Positions 24,059 to 33,638 of a stretch of DNA of 40,704 bases are shown here, in pieces. The notes under the pieces were generated by a model. The model was not told the origin of the DNA. It searched no databases and worked only from the letters and a program-made list of their open reading frames with translations. The translations under genes and the position numbers were made by a program. This stretch comes from Alistipes sp. (GTDB taxonomy: Bacteria > Bacteroidota > Bacteroidia > Bacteroidales > Rikenellaceae). The stretch is taken from the NCBI GenBank assembly GCA_017937805.1, contig JAGBCX010000028.1:1-40704 (forward strand), given 5' to 3'. Position 1 is the stretch's first letter. The number at the start of each line of letters is the position of its first letter.

Positions 24059-26596
24059 TTACTGCTTCTTGTTCTCGAAAACGACGGTCAATGCATTTAG
24101 CTTACCATTGTTCGAACCATCAATATAATCCATATAGTTGTCGGCTGTAAGTTCTGTACCTGTTCCCACCCAGGTGCGTGTACCATATACATATATAGTA
24201 CCACTATTTACCGCCTGATTCACAAGTCCGCAAATCATACCCACATTGGAAGTAGTTACAGAGCCTGATGCAGTTCCAATAACTGCACTAACGGCACAGT
24301 TGTCGAATGTTAGACCGGCGACATTGCATCGACCAACAAGTCCTCCGACACGAGTCTTCTTAGTAGAACTATTACTCTGAGTTTTGATAGAGACATCTCC
24401 GAATGACTTATTGTCAATAAGGTTACCCGCCAAGTTGCCAGCAATACCACCGATACCGGACGCCTCAACCTTTGTAGTCCAATATGTTACCTCGCCATTA
24501 TTTGTGCAGTTGGTAATATTTGGACCACCGCCACAAATACCACCTAAGTATACTTTCATATTTTTTGGAGTAATAGCAACCTTTCCGCTATTTGTACAAT
24601 TTTCAACAGTGTTATTGGTAGCATTATCATCACCTTCGCTATAACCCTTACCTACAATACCGCCACCATAAGCAGCGTAAGTAACATTATATGAGCAGAG
24701 AAGTACTTTACCACTATCTGTACTACCATCACCATTTGTGAGGTTCGAGAGAGTGATACCATCAATATCGCACTCGCCTACAACACCACCTACAATAGGA
24801 ATGTTTGCGTCGCTGAGGGCAGAAGATAAAGTTTCGCCATAAGCAGCACTAACTATTCCATAGTTGTAGCAATAAGAAATAGAAGCAGCAGTTACACCAA
24901 CAACACCTCCTACCGCAGGAGTATCGCCAAGAGGAGTGTTAGCCTTGTAGTATATACCGGCATTATTTGTGTTATTATTGATTGTGGCGCTGCTTGTAGT
25001 AGAACCCTCAAGCAAAGCAACACGACCAATAACACCACCTACGGCAATACAACAAATATCTTTACCTCCAAAATCCGTTGTTGCAGAACAGCCGTTTACA
25101 TAGATTGTACCACTGTTTGTACATCCCGATACAGTGTTGTCGATTGCACGACCACAAACACCGCCAATCTGCAAATTCTTGATAGCATTGGTTGCTACAT
25201 TCTCTGCAAGACAGATATGACCGTTGTTTGTAGAATTGGTGATATTTCCTGTAAATGAGTTGTTCCTGTAAGCACGACCACCGCCTGCGGTTAAACCACC
25301 TGCAAAAATTTGTGTATTAACCTCGTTTGCAGTGTTAATCTGAAGGCCTGCATTATTGATACAATTTACCAAATTGCCCTGCAAAGCCACTACAAATGGT
25401 GCTGCATAGCCATCACCATTTATGAAGGTAACTGTCAACTTCGAGTCTGGCTCTGTTGTAAATACTCCAGCATCCGACAATGTACCAGCGCTGTTTCCCA
25501 AAGTGAGATTCTCAACACCGCAACCGTTTGCAATAAAATCGAAGAGCAAAGCCTGCGACTTGGTACCCTCCTTAACAGCTGTAAGGTTGTAAATCTTGTG
25601 TGAGCGACCATCAATAACAGACTTACCATCCTTGAGTGTCATAGCAGGAAGTGTTACACCTGTCATATCGAGGTCGGTATTTACGAGTACACGGCTCTCG
25701 CTATTTGCCCAAGCCGAAGGGCTAACTCCGTGAGCCATATCTACCCAATCCTGCACGCTGTTGATACCGTTGTCAACGGTAGCATTAACCTCAAGTGTAG
25801 GCATATCGATAACTACACCTGCAACAATCTCCTTACCTGCAGAGTACATCTTCTTTATCATCACCTTCTCATTCTCGTCAATCACACGGATAGTGAAGCC
25901 CTTAGCGTAGTTGCCCGCTGGGAGCGCAAAGTAGAGGTCGGTAGCGGTCGAAGAGAGTGCTACGCCCTCGGCGCTTGTGATTGAGATATGAGGAGTGTGA
26001 GCCTCGGTAGTTGTAGTTGCCGCAAGTGAAACACCCTCTGCCGAGTAGGTTGTAGCGAATTCACCCGAGAGATACTCGTAGTTGTTTGCCAAGAGAGCCA
26101 CCTTCTTGATGGTAGTGTTACCTGTAAGTGAGAGGTGGATATAACCGCAAGTGTGCTTCATTGCTACGGTTGCACCCTCAGACTCTGCGTAGCCGAGCAT
26201 AATACCATAACCGTTTGCGAGAGCATCCTGCAAGTATGCCTGCTCGGTAGGGATTTTGATGGTGGTAGCCGATTCATATACCGATGCTGGATAGAGCAAC
26301 TGTGCAGGATATGCGATTTCGCCCTCAACGCTGATAATAGCCGAAGTCGAGCCGTTGTAAGCCTCTGCGATAGGCTGCGAAGCTACGCCGTTTACTGCAA
26401 CTTGGTCATCTGTCTGCCAATAGAGTGTGAGAGTATTCTCGTCCTTCTCCATTGCGCCTACGCGAGTGTTCTCAATTCCGAGGTTGATTGTTGAATAGTT
26501 TTTGGTGTTGATCTGCTCGTTGTTCTCGAAGTCTGCTGTACAAGCCGAGAAGAGAGCAGCAACCATAAGTCCTAATGTTGTAATTCTGTTTTTCAT
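24059..26596 (-). CDS. Fimbrillin-like lipoprotein with GLUG-type repeats
   Basis: An 845-aa surface lipoprotein (lipobox FSAC, Cys19). Residues about 30-275 resemble the N-terminal fimbrillin-family beta-sandwich of Bacteroidota (TLYWQTDDQVAVNG, PASVYESATTIKIPT, YFALPAGNYAKGFTIRV). Residues about 285-830 are a repetitive beta-helix-like region: VENLTLGNS..., then many turns with CTNSGTIYVNG, GGVVGVTA and NCTNNGEVTYW, matching GLUG-type repeats. No catalytic motif is seen; it is probably an adhesin or binding protein. It is the last gene of the minus-strand cluster and follows a 46-aa peptide gene. Confidence 0.8.
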   Translation of the reverse strand: MKNRITTLGLMVAALFSACTADFENNEQINTKNYSTINLGIENTRVGAMEKDENTLTLYWQTDDQVAVNGVASQPIAEAYNGSTSAIISVEGEIAYPAQLLYPASVYESATTIKIPTEQAYLQDALANGYGIMLGYAESEGATVAMKHTCGYIHLSLTGNTTIKKVALLANNYEYLSGEFATTYSAEGVSLAATTTTEAHTPHISITSAEGVALSSTATDLYFALPAGNYAKGFTIRVIDENEKVMIKKMYSAGKEIVAGVVIDMPTLEVNATVDNGINSVQDWVDMAHGVSPSAWANSESRVLVNTDLDMTGVTLPAMTLKDGKSVIDGRSHKIYNLTAVKEGTKSQALLFDFIANGCGVENLTLGNSAGTLSDAGVFTTEPDSKLTVTFINGDGYAAPFVVALQGNLVNCINNAGLQINTANEVNTQIFAGGLTAGGGRAYRNNSFTGNITNSTNNGHICLAENVATNAIKNLQIGGVCGRAIDNTVSGCTNSGTIYVNGCSATTDFGGKDICCIAVGGVIGRVALLEGSTTSSATINNNTNNAGIYYKANTPLGDTPAVGGVVGVTAASISYCYNYGIVSAAYGETLSSALSDANIPIVGGVVGECDIDGITLSNLTNGDGSTDSGKVLLCSYNVTYAAYGGGIVGKGYSEGDDNATNNTVENCTNSGKVAITPKNMKVYLGGICGGGPNITNCTNNGEVTYWTTKVEASGIGGIAGNLAGNLIDNKSFGDVSIKTQSNSSTKKTRVGGLVGRCNVAGLTFDNCAVSAVIGTASGSVTTSNVGMICGLVNQAVNSGTIYVYGTRTWVGTGTELTADNYMDYIDGSNNGKLNALTVVFENKKQ

Positions 26597-26642
26597 AATC
26601 TTCTTTTACTTTTTTGGTTGAACATTTTCGGGCTGTGGATTA

Positions 26643-26783
26643 CTACTCCCACTCACCCTCTTCTCGTTTAAGATTATCGAGGAAAAATCCCCCTTCAGTA
26701 CTTGTGGCAAAGCCTTGCTCTACCTTGATGTCGCAAATAGCGACCTGCGGAGTAATGTACTCCTTCTTTTCAATTTTTTTCAT
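26643..26783 (-). CDS. 46-aa small protein preceding the fimbrillin-like gene
   Basis: ATG at 26783 to TAG at 26643. The protein starts MKKIEKKEYITPQVAICDIK and continues VEQGFATSTEGGFF, ending in an acidic tail. This KKxEYxxPxxxxxxxxxEQGF pattern is familiar from short ORFs next to Bacteroidota surface lipoproteins. It has no signal peptide. Role unknown. It lies between the FAD oxidoreductase and the fimbrillin-like gene, with gaps of 29 and 46 bp. Confidence 0.65.
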   Translation of the reverse strand: MKKIEKKEYITPQVAICDIKVEQGFATSTEGGFFLDNLKREEGEWE

Positions 26784-26812
26784 AGTTTTTTTTGTTTTAT
26801 GATTGTGGAAAA

Positions 26813-28825
26813 TTATCTGTTCTTTGGGATAAACTGCACCGCATCGGCCACGATAGTACCATCAGCACCTTTGTTGGTAAGTTCAACATAAGGTTTTGCA
26901 CCCTCGGCAAAGTGATATGTGCCGAGCAATACCCACTCGCCACGAGTCTGACCGATAATTTTAACATCCTTTGTAGCAATGCTTACTTCGTGCTTCTCTG
27001 TGCCATCAAAGATGTTAAAATTTATAACCGAAGATCCCTGCTTCTGCTTTGGGAAGTAGTAGTAAACATTGTACTCATCAGCCTTCTTCAAATTAGGATG
27101 GAAGAATGCTGACATCTCGCTCCTGCCCATCGAGTTGTCGAAATGACGACAGAATGCATAGCTGTGGCGACTATCGTCGTATGTCCAATCACCAACCAAT
27201 CGTACACACTTCTTGTCTGCATCATCTACAACCACATCAGGTTTGCGATTATCACCCCACGGGCGAGCCTCCAACTCAGCATTGAGCGCTTTAACATCGA
27301 CATCCTGTACTGCGCAGTTGTTATCGATAGCCATCGAAGCAGCGGTTGCTGCCGCCTGCGACAATACCATCGCTACCGGCTCCATACGAATCGAACCAAA
27401 TGCAATGTGCGATGCCGACAAACAGAATGGCACATAGAGATTTGACACCTCTCTACGCTTTGGCACAATCGAAAGGTACGAAATCGGATATGGCTTCACA
27501 TTATCCTTAACCTCGACATTGCCTTCGTTACGAACACAGCCGTTAACTATCACTCGGTCGCAGTTGTGAGAATCCATAGTGTAGGCAGCCAAAGCAATAC
27601 CATCTTTCACAACCTCACGGCCCTGGCAGTGGTGCTGCGTCATTACTACATCGCTAACCATACGGCGAGCCTCACGAACATAAATCTGCGGAGTCCAGTG
27701 ATTGTTGTTCACATACTCATCTTTTGGGTATCCCCACGAAAGCATCTCCTTGCGAATGAACTCAGGAATACGCTCGTCGTGACCAACGAAGTAGAGTAAG
27801 CCCTTTGTGTAATCCTCGTGCTTCTTAACGATGCGTGCACGCTCCTCATAGCTTGCCTCTGGATAGTCCCAGTTCTCGCCAATCATATCGGTTGAAAAAC
27901 CACCTCTATGATTGATATCTGTCTTATTATTCGGCATTCTACTCCAAATAAAGGCGTCAGTCAAACCTTTCCAAGGCTGTTTCTCCTTCAAGCGAATCAA
28001 CAACTCATACTTTGATGGGTCGTAGTTTTCAGGCTTGGTAATAGGTATCATATTCTCCTTATCATTGGTCAAGCAGATGCGGAAGTTGTAGGCCTGCACC
28101 TTCTTGTCGCCCGAACCTGTTGGCAAAACAGACTTTTTGTTGACGCCCCAAAGCAGACCGCTGCTCTTCTTTCCCGGAATAACATAAGGATCTACATCTA
28201 CGGTAAACTGATGCTTGCGTCGAACCTGCACACCGTTGTACTCCTCGTTATAGACCTTATTATCCTCACGACCAACGGTATAAGAAACTCCTGCAAGAGC
28301 CATCAAATCACCCTCATAGGTACAGTCGATAAAGACTTTTGCCTCAACTACAACATTGCCCTTCTTTCCGGGAGCAGCAGAGTCCTCGAGAGTGATATTT
28401 GCGATGCGGTCGCCCTCCTTATTTGCGGCAACAATGCGGCGATTGCACCAAACCTCGATATTCTCCTCGGCAATGTAATCCTTGAAGATTTTCTCGGCAA
28501 CATGTGGCTCGAATACCCACTTCTCCAACGAGCCATAGTGAGTACCAAGTCGACGATAAAAATCAAGGGCAAGACCTTTCACAACATACTTGTTACCGAT
28601 GTCGGTCATTCCCAAACCACCCGACGACATTCCGCCGATGTGGGTAGTAGGCTCGATGAGCAAAACGCTCTTTCCCTGCTTCTTTGCAGTGTAAGCAGCG
28701 ATAACACCGAGCGAAGTTCCGCCATATACACAGATATCCACGCTCTTTGCCACCTCCTTTTTAGGAGCAGCATTTAGCGGTAAAATAAGGCTAATGGCCA
28801 GAATAAATAGCAAAATCTTTTTCAT
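26813..28825 (-). CDS. Exported FAD-dependent oxidoreductase with C-terminal golvesin/Xly-like domain
   Basis: A 670-aa protein with a signal peptide (about 1-20, cut after NAA). Residues 28-510 form an FAD-dependent oxidoreductase (FAD_oxidored family): the dinucleotide fold DICVYGGTSLGVIAAYTAKKQG, HIGGMSSGGLG, FIDCTYEGDLMALAG, and SIRMEPVAMVLSQAAATAASMA near the C-terminal FAD-binding end. Residues about 535-670 are a beta domain ending ELTNKGADGTIVADAVQFIP, like the golvesin/xanthan-lyase C-terminal domain. Substrate unknown; an alcohol or sugar is plausible. It lies in the exported-protein cluster between the LRR lipoprotein and the small ORF. Confidence 0.83.
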   Translation of the reverse strand: MKKILLFILAISLILPLNAAPKKEVAKSVDICVYGGTSLGVIAAYTAKKQGKSVLLIEPTTHIGGMSSGGLGMTDIGNKYVVKGLALDFYRRLGTHYGSLEKWVFEPHVAEKIFKDYIAEENIEVWCNRRIVAANKEGDRIANITLEDSAAPGKKGNVVVEAKVFIDCTYEGDLMALAGVSYTVGREDNKVYNEEYNGVQVRRKHQFTVDVDPYVIPGKKSSGLLWGVNKKSVLPTGSGDKKVQAYNFRICLTNDKENMIPITKPENYDPSKYELLIRLKEKQPWKGLTDAFIWSRMPNNKTDINHRGGFSTDMIGENWDYPEASYEERARIVKKHEDYTKGLLYFVGHDERIPEFIRKEMLSWGYPKDEYVNNNHWTPQIYVREARRMVSDVVMTQHHCQGREVVKDGIALAAYTMDSHNCDRVIVNGCVRNEGNVEVKDNVKPYPISYLSIVPKRREVSNLYVPFCLSASHIAFGSIRMEPVAMVLSQAAATAASMAIDNNCAVQDVDVKALNAELEARPWGDNRKPDVVVDDADKKCVRLVGDWTYDDSRHSYAFCRHFDNSMGRSEMSAFFHPNLKKADEYNVYYYFPKQKQGSSVINFNIFDGTEKHEVSIATKDVKIIGQTRGEWVLLGTYHFAEGAKPYVELTNKGADGTIVADAVQFIPKNR

Positions 28826-28868
28826 GCTAAAAATGTGTTAATGTTTTATTTGCTTATGTTGAATTTCG

Positions 28869-30902
28869 TTAGTTCGTAGAAGCCCAACTTCCGTTTGAGC
28901 CCGTCATATCGTCCGGAGTAGTATTGCCCTGCTGGGTTGTCTTACTCCACTCTGTGTGCTCGTCCTTGAAGAAGCTCGTTGCGATTGAAGCATTAAACCA
29001 ATCGCCTACATCAACTACTTTCAATGCCGAATTACCATCAACAAATAAGTAGCGAAGGTCGCTGTTATTCTTAATATCGAGCGATGTCAAAGCATTGTTG
29101 TTCAGACGCAAGCCACGCAATACTGTATTCTTCGAGAGGTCGATGCCCACAAGTTTTGAGTCGTTGGCATTAATCATCAACAACGCCGTAGCAGGTGCAA
29201 CATCGATAGTTGTAAAGTTGGTAAATGCTGCGTGCAAGTAGTTGAGAGCGGTATTGCCCACAAGTGTCAACTCGCTTACTGGATTATGGCTGATAGCCAA
29301 ACGCTTCAAATTGCTCAAACCGTTAACCTTAATCAACGAAAGGTTATTGCGGGTGCAAGTGAGCGATTTAAGCGATAAGTTGTTGCTTGCATCGAGCTGT
29401 GTCAGCTTATTATCGTCGCACACCAAACGCTCCAATGCCACCAAAGTCGATATATTCAACTCTGTGAGTCCGCAACCATTGCAGTACAATGCCACGAGGT
29501 TGGTATTATTAGCAACATTCAAAGTCGAAACCTTCGAGTATGCACAGTTGAGCATAGTGAGGTTTGAGAGAAGCGACACATCGAGCGAAGTCAATGACTC
29601 ACATCCACGAAGGGAAAGCTTCGAGAGATTTGTGTTGCTGCTCAAATCGAGCGATGCAATCGGAGTACCCGAGAGAACCAACTCCTCCAACTCGGTATTA
29701 TTGCTCAAATCGAGCGATACGATAGCGGTATTTGCGCAGTTGAGCTTGCGGAGTTTAACATTCTTGCTCAAATCAATTGAAGTGAGAGAAGTAGGTACAC
29801 CCTGAATATCCAACTCTTCGAGGCTTGGTAAGTGCTGCAAGTCGCTCAAATCGGCGATATCGTCAGTCTCGAATGTGAAATACTCCTTCTCAACACGACG
29901 CCATAAGGTAATATTCGTAATTGCGTCCAATTCGTCCTGCGAAAACTCACCGTCGTCGTCTGTATCATAATTGTTGTTAAGTAGGAATGCCTTAAAGTTT
30001 GCATTAGTGAATATCACAGCAGGCTTTGCGCCATTCTGTGTTACGGTCAGTGTTACACTCTCTACACCCTCGCCCGACAAGGTGATAGTTGCAGTGCGAG
30101 GTTCAGTAATCTCATTTTTGGCTACGGTAAACACCATCTGATGAGCAGCCATAGCACGGGTTGGCTCTGCCAAAGTAATCCAATCAGCTTCGATTGTTGC
30201 GGTAATCTCGATATTAGTCTTCAAATCAACCACAACCTCTCCTCCTTTGGCGGCAACCTCGTATGTTGTCTTCTCGACAATCAAACCATTGGTCTCGGAT
30301 TGTGTTACTGTCAAAATCTCATCTTTGACGCCTTCTCCTGACAAGGTAATAGTTGCTGTACGAGGTTCGATTGCATTGTTTGGAGCTACGGTGAATGTCA
30401 TCTGACGAGCCTCCAAAGCTCGGGTTGGCTCTGCCAAGGTAATCCAATCAGCGTCAATCTCTGCCGAAAGTTCGGTATTGGTCAGTAAATCAACAACGAT
30501 ATTTCCACCTTCTGCTCCGACCTCATATACGGTCTTCTCAACGAGCAAGCCCTTTGCCGAAGCCTGTGTTACAGGGATATATATCTCCTCAGCAACACCA
30601 TCGCCCTTAATAAGAATCTCGCAGTTGCGCTCTTCTGTTTCCTTATTTGCCAATACCTCAACTTCGATTTCGCCATTGCCTTCGCCGTGGTATACTCTCA
30701 AAAATAGCCACTCGGACTCGCAACTTGCTCTCCATTTTGTATCGCTTGTAACGGTCAAGAAGTATACACCTTTTGCTGCTGTTGCCTTGATTTCGCTCTC
30801 TGCAACACATAACTTCGCAGTAAAGTCAGTGGTGGTGTCGGGAGCACAGGCTGCCAAGCCAAAGAACAATGCTATAATAATCAGATATTTTTTCATAATC
30901 AA
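28869..30902 (-). CDS. BACON-repeat, leucine-rich-repeat lipoprotein
   Basis: A 677-aa surface lipoprotein (lipobox LAAC); MIMKKY gives two possible starts, 30902 or 30896. It carries three BACON domains at roughly 27-113, 118-204 and 207-292. The second and third are near-duplicates (ADWITLAEPTRA, EPRTATITLSGEGV in both). Next comes an EF-hand-like loop DTDDDGEFSQDEL, then a long leucine-rich-repeat solenoid (about 340-640) with units like LRKLNCANTAIVSLDLSNN, similar to InlJ-type Cys-LRRs. A Ser/Thr/Asn-rich tail ends it. Probably a ligand-binding or adhesion protein; BACON often occurs in glycan-related surface proteins. Confidence 0.85.
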   Translation of the reverse strand: MIMKKYLIIIALFFGLAACAPDTTTDFTAKLCVAESEIKATAAKGVYFLTVTSDTKWRASCESEWLFLRVYHGEGNGEIEVEVLANKETEERNCEILIKGDGVAEEIYIPVTQASAKGLLVEKTVYEVGAEGGNIVVDLLTNTELSAEIDADWITLAEPTRALEARQMTFTVAPNNAIEPRTATITLSGEGVKDEILTVTQSETNGLIVEKTTYEVAAKGGEVVVDLKTNIEITATIEADWITLAEPTRAMAAHQMVFTVAKNEITEPRTATITLSGEGVESVTLTVTQNGAKPAVIFTNANFKAFLLNNNYDTDDDGEFSQDELDAITNITLWRRVEKEYFTFETDDIADLSDLQHLPSLEELDIQGVPTSLTSIDLSKNVKLRKLNCANTAIVSLDLSNNTELEELVLSGTPIASLDLSSNTNLSKLSLRGCESLTSLDVSLLSNLTMLNCAYSKVSTLNVANNTNLVALYCNGCGLTELNISTLVALERLVCDDNKLTQLDASNNLSLKSLTCTRNNLSLIKVNGLSNLKRLAISHNPVSELTLVGNTALNYLHAAFTNFTTIDVAPATALLMINANDSKLVGIDLSKNTVLRGLRLNNNALTSLDIKNNSDLRYLFVDGNSALKVVDVGDWFNASIATSFFKDEHTEWSKTTQQGNTTPDDMTGSNGSWASTN

Positions 30903-30920
30903 AATCTTTTGGGGTTATAA

Positions 30921-31553
30921 CTATTTATTAAGCATTGGTTCGAGAATTGGCATTATCGCCTGCTCCATAATGTAGTAGCCCTCGGTTAAAAGGTGGCAGT
31001 TGTCATTTGAGAACTTTGGATCAAGGGAGCCATCTGCTTGTACGAACAACGAATAGTAATCTACATACTCGCAGTTGTTGTTCGCTGCCCACTCCTCGAC
31101 AATGGTGTTCAACTGAGAAATAAAGTTAGCAGGTTCGGCATTTGTATTCCAATTATAACCAGACGATGGAAGCACGCTGCACAACACGACCTTAATACCG
31201 ACCTCCTGCGCCATCTTCGCCATATAAAAGATATTGCTGCTAATCTGCTCGGCTGTTACAAATACGCCATTGTTCTGTGCGATATCGTTAGCGCCAGCGA
31301 GGATAACTACCACCTGAGGGTGCTGGTCAATCACATCGGAAGCGTAGCGTTTAAGCATATCGCCCGTAGTCTCATCATCGATACCCTTACAAAGAAAATT
31401 GTTGGTAGAGAAGAAAGAATCTCTATATTTCCCCCAATTATGGGTGACGGAATCTCCAAAAAACACTACCAGCGGATTGGCGAATACAATGCTCGGCAGC
31501 ACGCACAAAAGTACAGTTGCAAGCATTACTCTAAAAAATCGTTTAATAGCCAT
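30921..31553 (-). CDS. Exported SGNH/GDSL hydrolase
   Basis: A 210-aa protein with a signal peptide (cut near VFA at 25). SGNH blocks are visible: block I FFGDSVTHNWG (Ser35), block III GANDI (Asn89) and block V DNCH (Asp184, His187), giving a complete catalytic set. The block II Gly is probably Gly57. It probably removes acyl (for example acetyl) groups from a glycan or lipid outside the cytoplasm. It lies 45 bp after the phosphoesterase and 18 bp before the LRR gene, so the cluster looks co-transcribed. Confidence 0.87.
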   Translation of the reverse strand: MAIKRFFRVMLATVLLCVLPSIVFANPLVVFFGDSVTHNWGKYRDSFFSTNNFLCKGIDDETTGDMLKRYASDVIDQHPQVVVILAGANDIAQNNGVFVTAEQISSNIFYMAKMAQEVGIKVVLCSVLPSSGYNWNTNAEPANFISQLNTIVEEWAANNNCEYVDYYSLFVQADGSLDPKFSNDNCHLLTEGYYIMEQAIMPILEPMLNK

Positions 31554-31598
31554 TTTTGATATAATTTGTTATATGATTAATTGCATTATTTATTCTGT

Positions 31599-33638
31599 TT
31601 ACCATTCTACCTTCTCCGTGTAGGTAGTACCGAAGTTGTCTTTTACACGAACTTCTCCAGAGCGAACACCCTCGCTTGGCTTGATGCGGAACATATAGCG
31701 TGACTTTGCAGGTTTCGCATAATTAGCCGCTCGACCTTTGAGGTGGCTCAACTTTTCGGTAAAGATCTGCATATAGTCAGGATCAGCTTCGGCAAACTGC
31801 TCGAACTCGCCGACCTTCTTGCCGTTTTCCCACCACTCAACAGTCGACCAATTCGAATCTGGCGAGTAGCTCCAGATGTTAGCTTTCACGTAGCCGTCGC
31901 CCGTGCGAACAGGAGTGTAGGCACGCATCTGATAGCTGCGGTCGTGACCAACGCTCTTGTACCACCACTTAACATCTTCACCATCAACCTCTACGACCAT
32001 ATAGCCATTTGGGCGACCGGCGGCATCCATCTCCATATTCGTGCGCAGAGCACCTACGCAACGACATACCGAGATACACGAGAAATGGCTCATATCCTCG
32101 TAATCAGGCTTTCCTGCATACTCAAACTCATAGTTGGTATGATAGTGACCCGACCACGAATAAACTCGCTTATATGGCTTGATAAGCTCGGTATATTCCT
32201 TATAGTTTACATTGTACTTACCGTAAGAGGCATTAGGGTTGTCACCCGGCTTCTTCCAAAGGTTAGCGTGACCACAAATATAGATTGTATAGTCGTGTGG
32301 AATATAACTCAAATCCTGCTTCAACCATTCCAACTGCTCGTTATCCAAGCCAGAACCATAGTGTTTCTTTGCATTTGCACGGCTGTACTCGATACTGTTT
32401 ACCATCACATAGTGAATCTTGCCAATGGTGAACGAGTAGTAGGTAGGCGACACATACTCCTCGAAGTATGGAGTACCCAACTTACCCTCGAGAATGTTTG
32501 CCTGATCGTAGTCGTGATTACCAATTATATGGCACATAGGGAACGAGAGAGGGGCGCTGATGTCCATATAGTCATCATATCCTGCCATCCAGTTATAAAC
32601 CAAGTCACCAAGGTTGATGGCGAAGAACTCACCATTTGTAGTCTTCTTAAAATCCTCTACATCAGGGAGTACAACATCACGATAACGCTCGCCAGAGCCG
32701 TCGTGACCGAGACCTCGCATCTGTGGGTCGCCGATCATAACTACGGTGTACTTATCGGTAGACTCCGTACGTTTTGCAAGGGTAAAGTTTGCTGTAGCAG
32801 CCTTCTGGTGACGAGGGATACGAGCAAAGTTCTGAATCACACTCTTGCGATGCGGAATTTGATAGCCGTCAGGGATAGAGATAAACACGAAACGAGTATT
32901 TTTCATATCACTCTTCAATGCGTAGTGGCCATTGCTGTCGGTAGCAACACACTGCTTACCGTCCGAAACAACGCAACCAACGATAGGCTCTCCCTGATCG
33001 GTAGCAACACGGCCAAAGATAGTCGAGCCGTCAGCCAAAGGGTCTGCCGCAGTAGCATAGTTGTGGAACTCTCCACCTTGAACATCTACAGTTGTGATGT
33101 AACCGGCGATATTGCCACAACGGCCTGTTGCAGCCTTAACCTCTCCCTTATTTGCGCAGTCAAGGAAGTGTACCGAAGCCTTAGCGTTACCACCGGCCTT
33201 GCCTACAATACCTCCCGTATGGATAGCGTTGTTGTGATTGGCATAGTTGTTACCACCTGAAAGACTCTCTACTTTTCCGTAGTTTACGCAGCGGCGAAGA
33301 TAGGCTGCAAATCTATTCTTATTTGGCGTATAAATCATACCTACTATACCGCCAATGAAAGAGGGCTTTGTAGGGCTTGCACCGATGAAGTGTGCCTCGC
33401 CGCGGTTATTGCAGTTTACGAGGTGAACCTCACGACCGATAGTTGCAGCAATTCCACCCACGTGAGCAGGTGCAGTATTTGCACATTCAACCTTGCCGAA
33501 GTTTGTACAGTCGGCAATAACCATCTTACTGTGTGGCATAGCGCAGATTCCTGCTATATGAGCTGTGCTGATACCCGACGAGAATACAGTCACTTCCGCT
33601 TTAACGAAAACCTGATGAGGGTGGACTTCACCCAACAC
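31599..33638 (-). CDS. Calcineurin-like metallophosphoesterase, 5'-truncated
   Basis: The open frame begins at a GTG at 33638, but only sequence from about 33598 onward looks genuine; the first 14-15 codons are antisense to the RepA fragment. The remaining product, about 665 aa, starts inside GLUG-like repeats (HIAGICA, VGGIAATIG, GGIVGMIY), continues with a carboxypeptidase-regulatory-like fold (GRVATDQGEPIVGCVVSDG), and then a metallophosphatase core: GDPQM, NLGDLVYNW, IGNHDYD, CGHANLW and SWSGHYHTN supply metal ligands. A C-terminal beta domain follows. The signal peptide and first repeats are missing, so it may not be exported or made. Substrate unknown. Confidence 0.8.
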   Translation of the reverse strand: MLGEVHPHQVFVKAEVTVFSSGISTAHIAGICAMPHSKMVIADCTNFGKVECANTAPAHVGGIAATIGREVHLVNCNNRGEAHFIGASPTKPSFIGGIVGMIYTPNKNRFAAYLRRCVNYGKVESLSGGNNYANHNNAIHTGGIVGKAGGNAKASVHFLDCANKGEVKAATGRCGNIAGYITTVDVQGGEFHNYATAADPLADGSTIFGRVATDQGEPIVGCVVSDGKQCVATDSNGHYALKSDMKNTRFVFISIPDGYQIPHRKSVIQNFARIPRHQKAATANFTLAKRTESTDKYTVVMIGDPQMRGLGHDGSGERYRDVVLPDVEDFKKTTNGEFFAINLGDLVYNWMAGYDDYMDISAPLSFPMCHIIGNHDYDQANILEGKLGTPYFEEYVSPTYYSFTIGKIHYVMVNSIEYSRANAKKHYGSGLDNEQLEWLKQDLSYIPHDYTIYICGHANLWKKPGDNPNASYGKYNVNYKEYTELIKPYKRVYSWSGHYHTNYEFEYAGKPDYEDMSHFSCISVCRCVGALRTNMEMDAAGRPNGYMVVEVDGEDVKWWYKSVGHDRSYQMRAYTPVRTGDGYVKANIWSYSPDSNWSTVEWWENGKKVGEFEQFAEADPDYMQIFTEKLSHLKGRAANYAKPAKSRYMFRIKPSEGVRSGEVRVKDNFGTTYTEKVEW

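Noticed and set aside
24200-25350. DNA-level repeat array in the GLUG gene
   Set aside because: The periodicity comes from repeated protein turns (CTNSG, GGVVG) in one reading frame and diverges at DNA level, so it is protein repeats.
31743-33260. 505-codon plus-strand ORF opposite the phosphoesterase
   Set aside because: Long but antisense to a gene with clear metallophosphatase motifs; its sequence is low-complexity Val/Ile/Thr-rich with no domain, as expected for a shadow frame.
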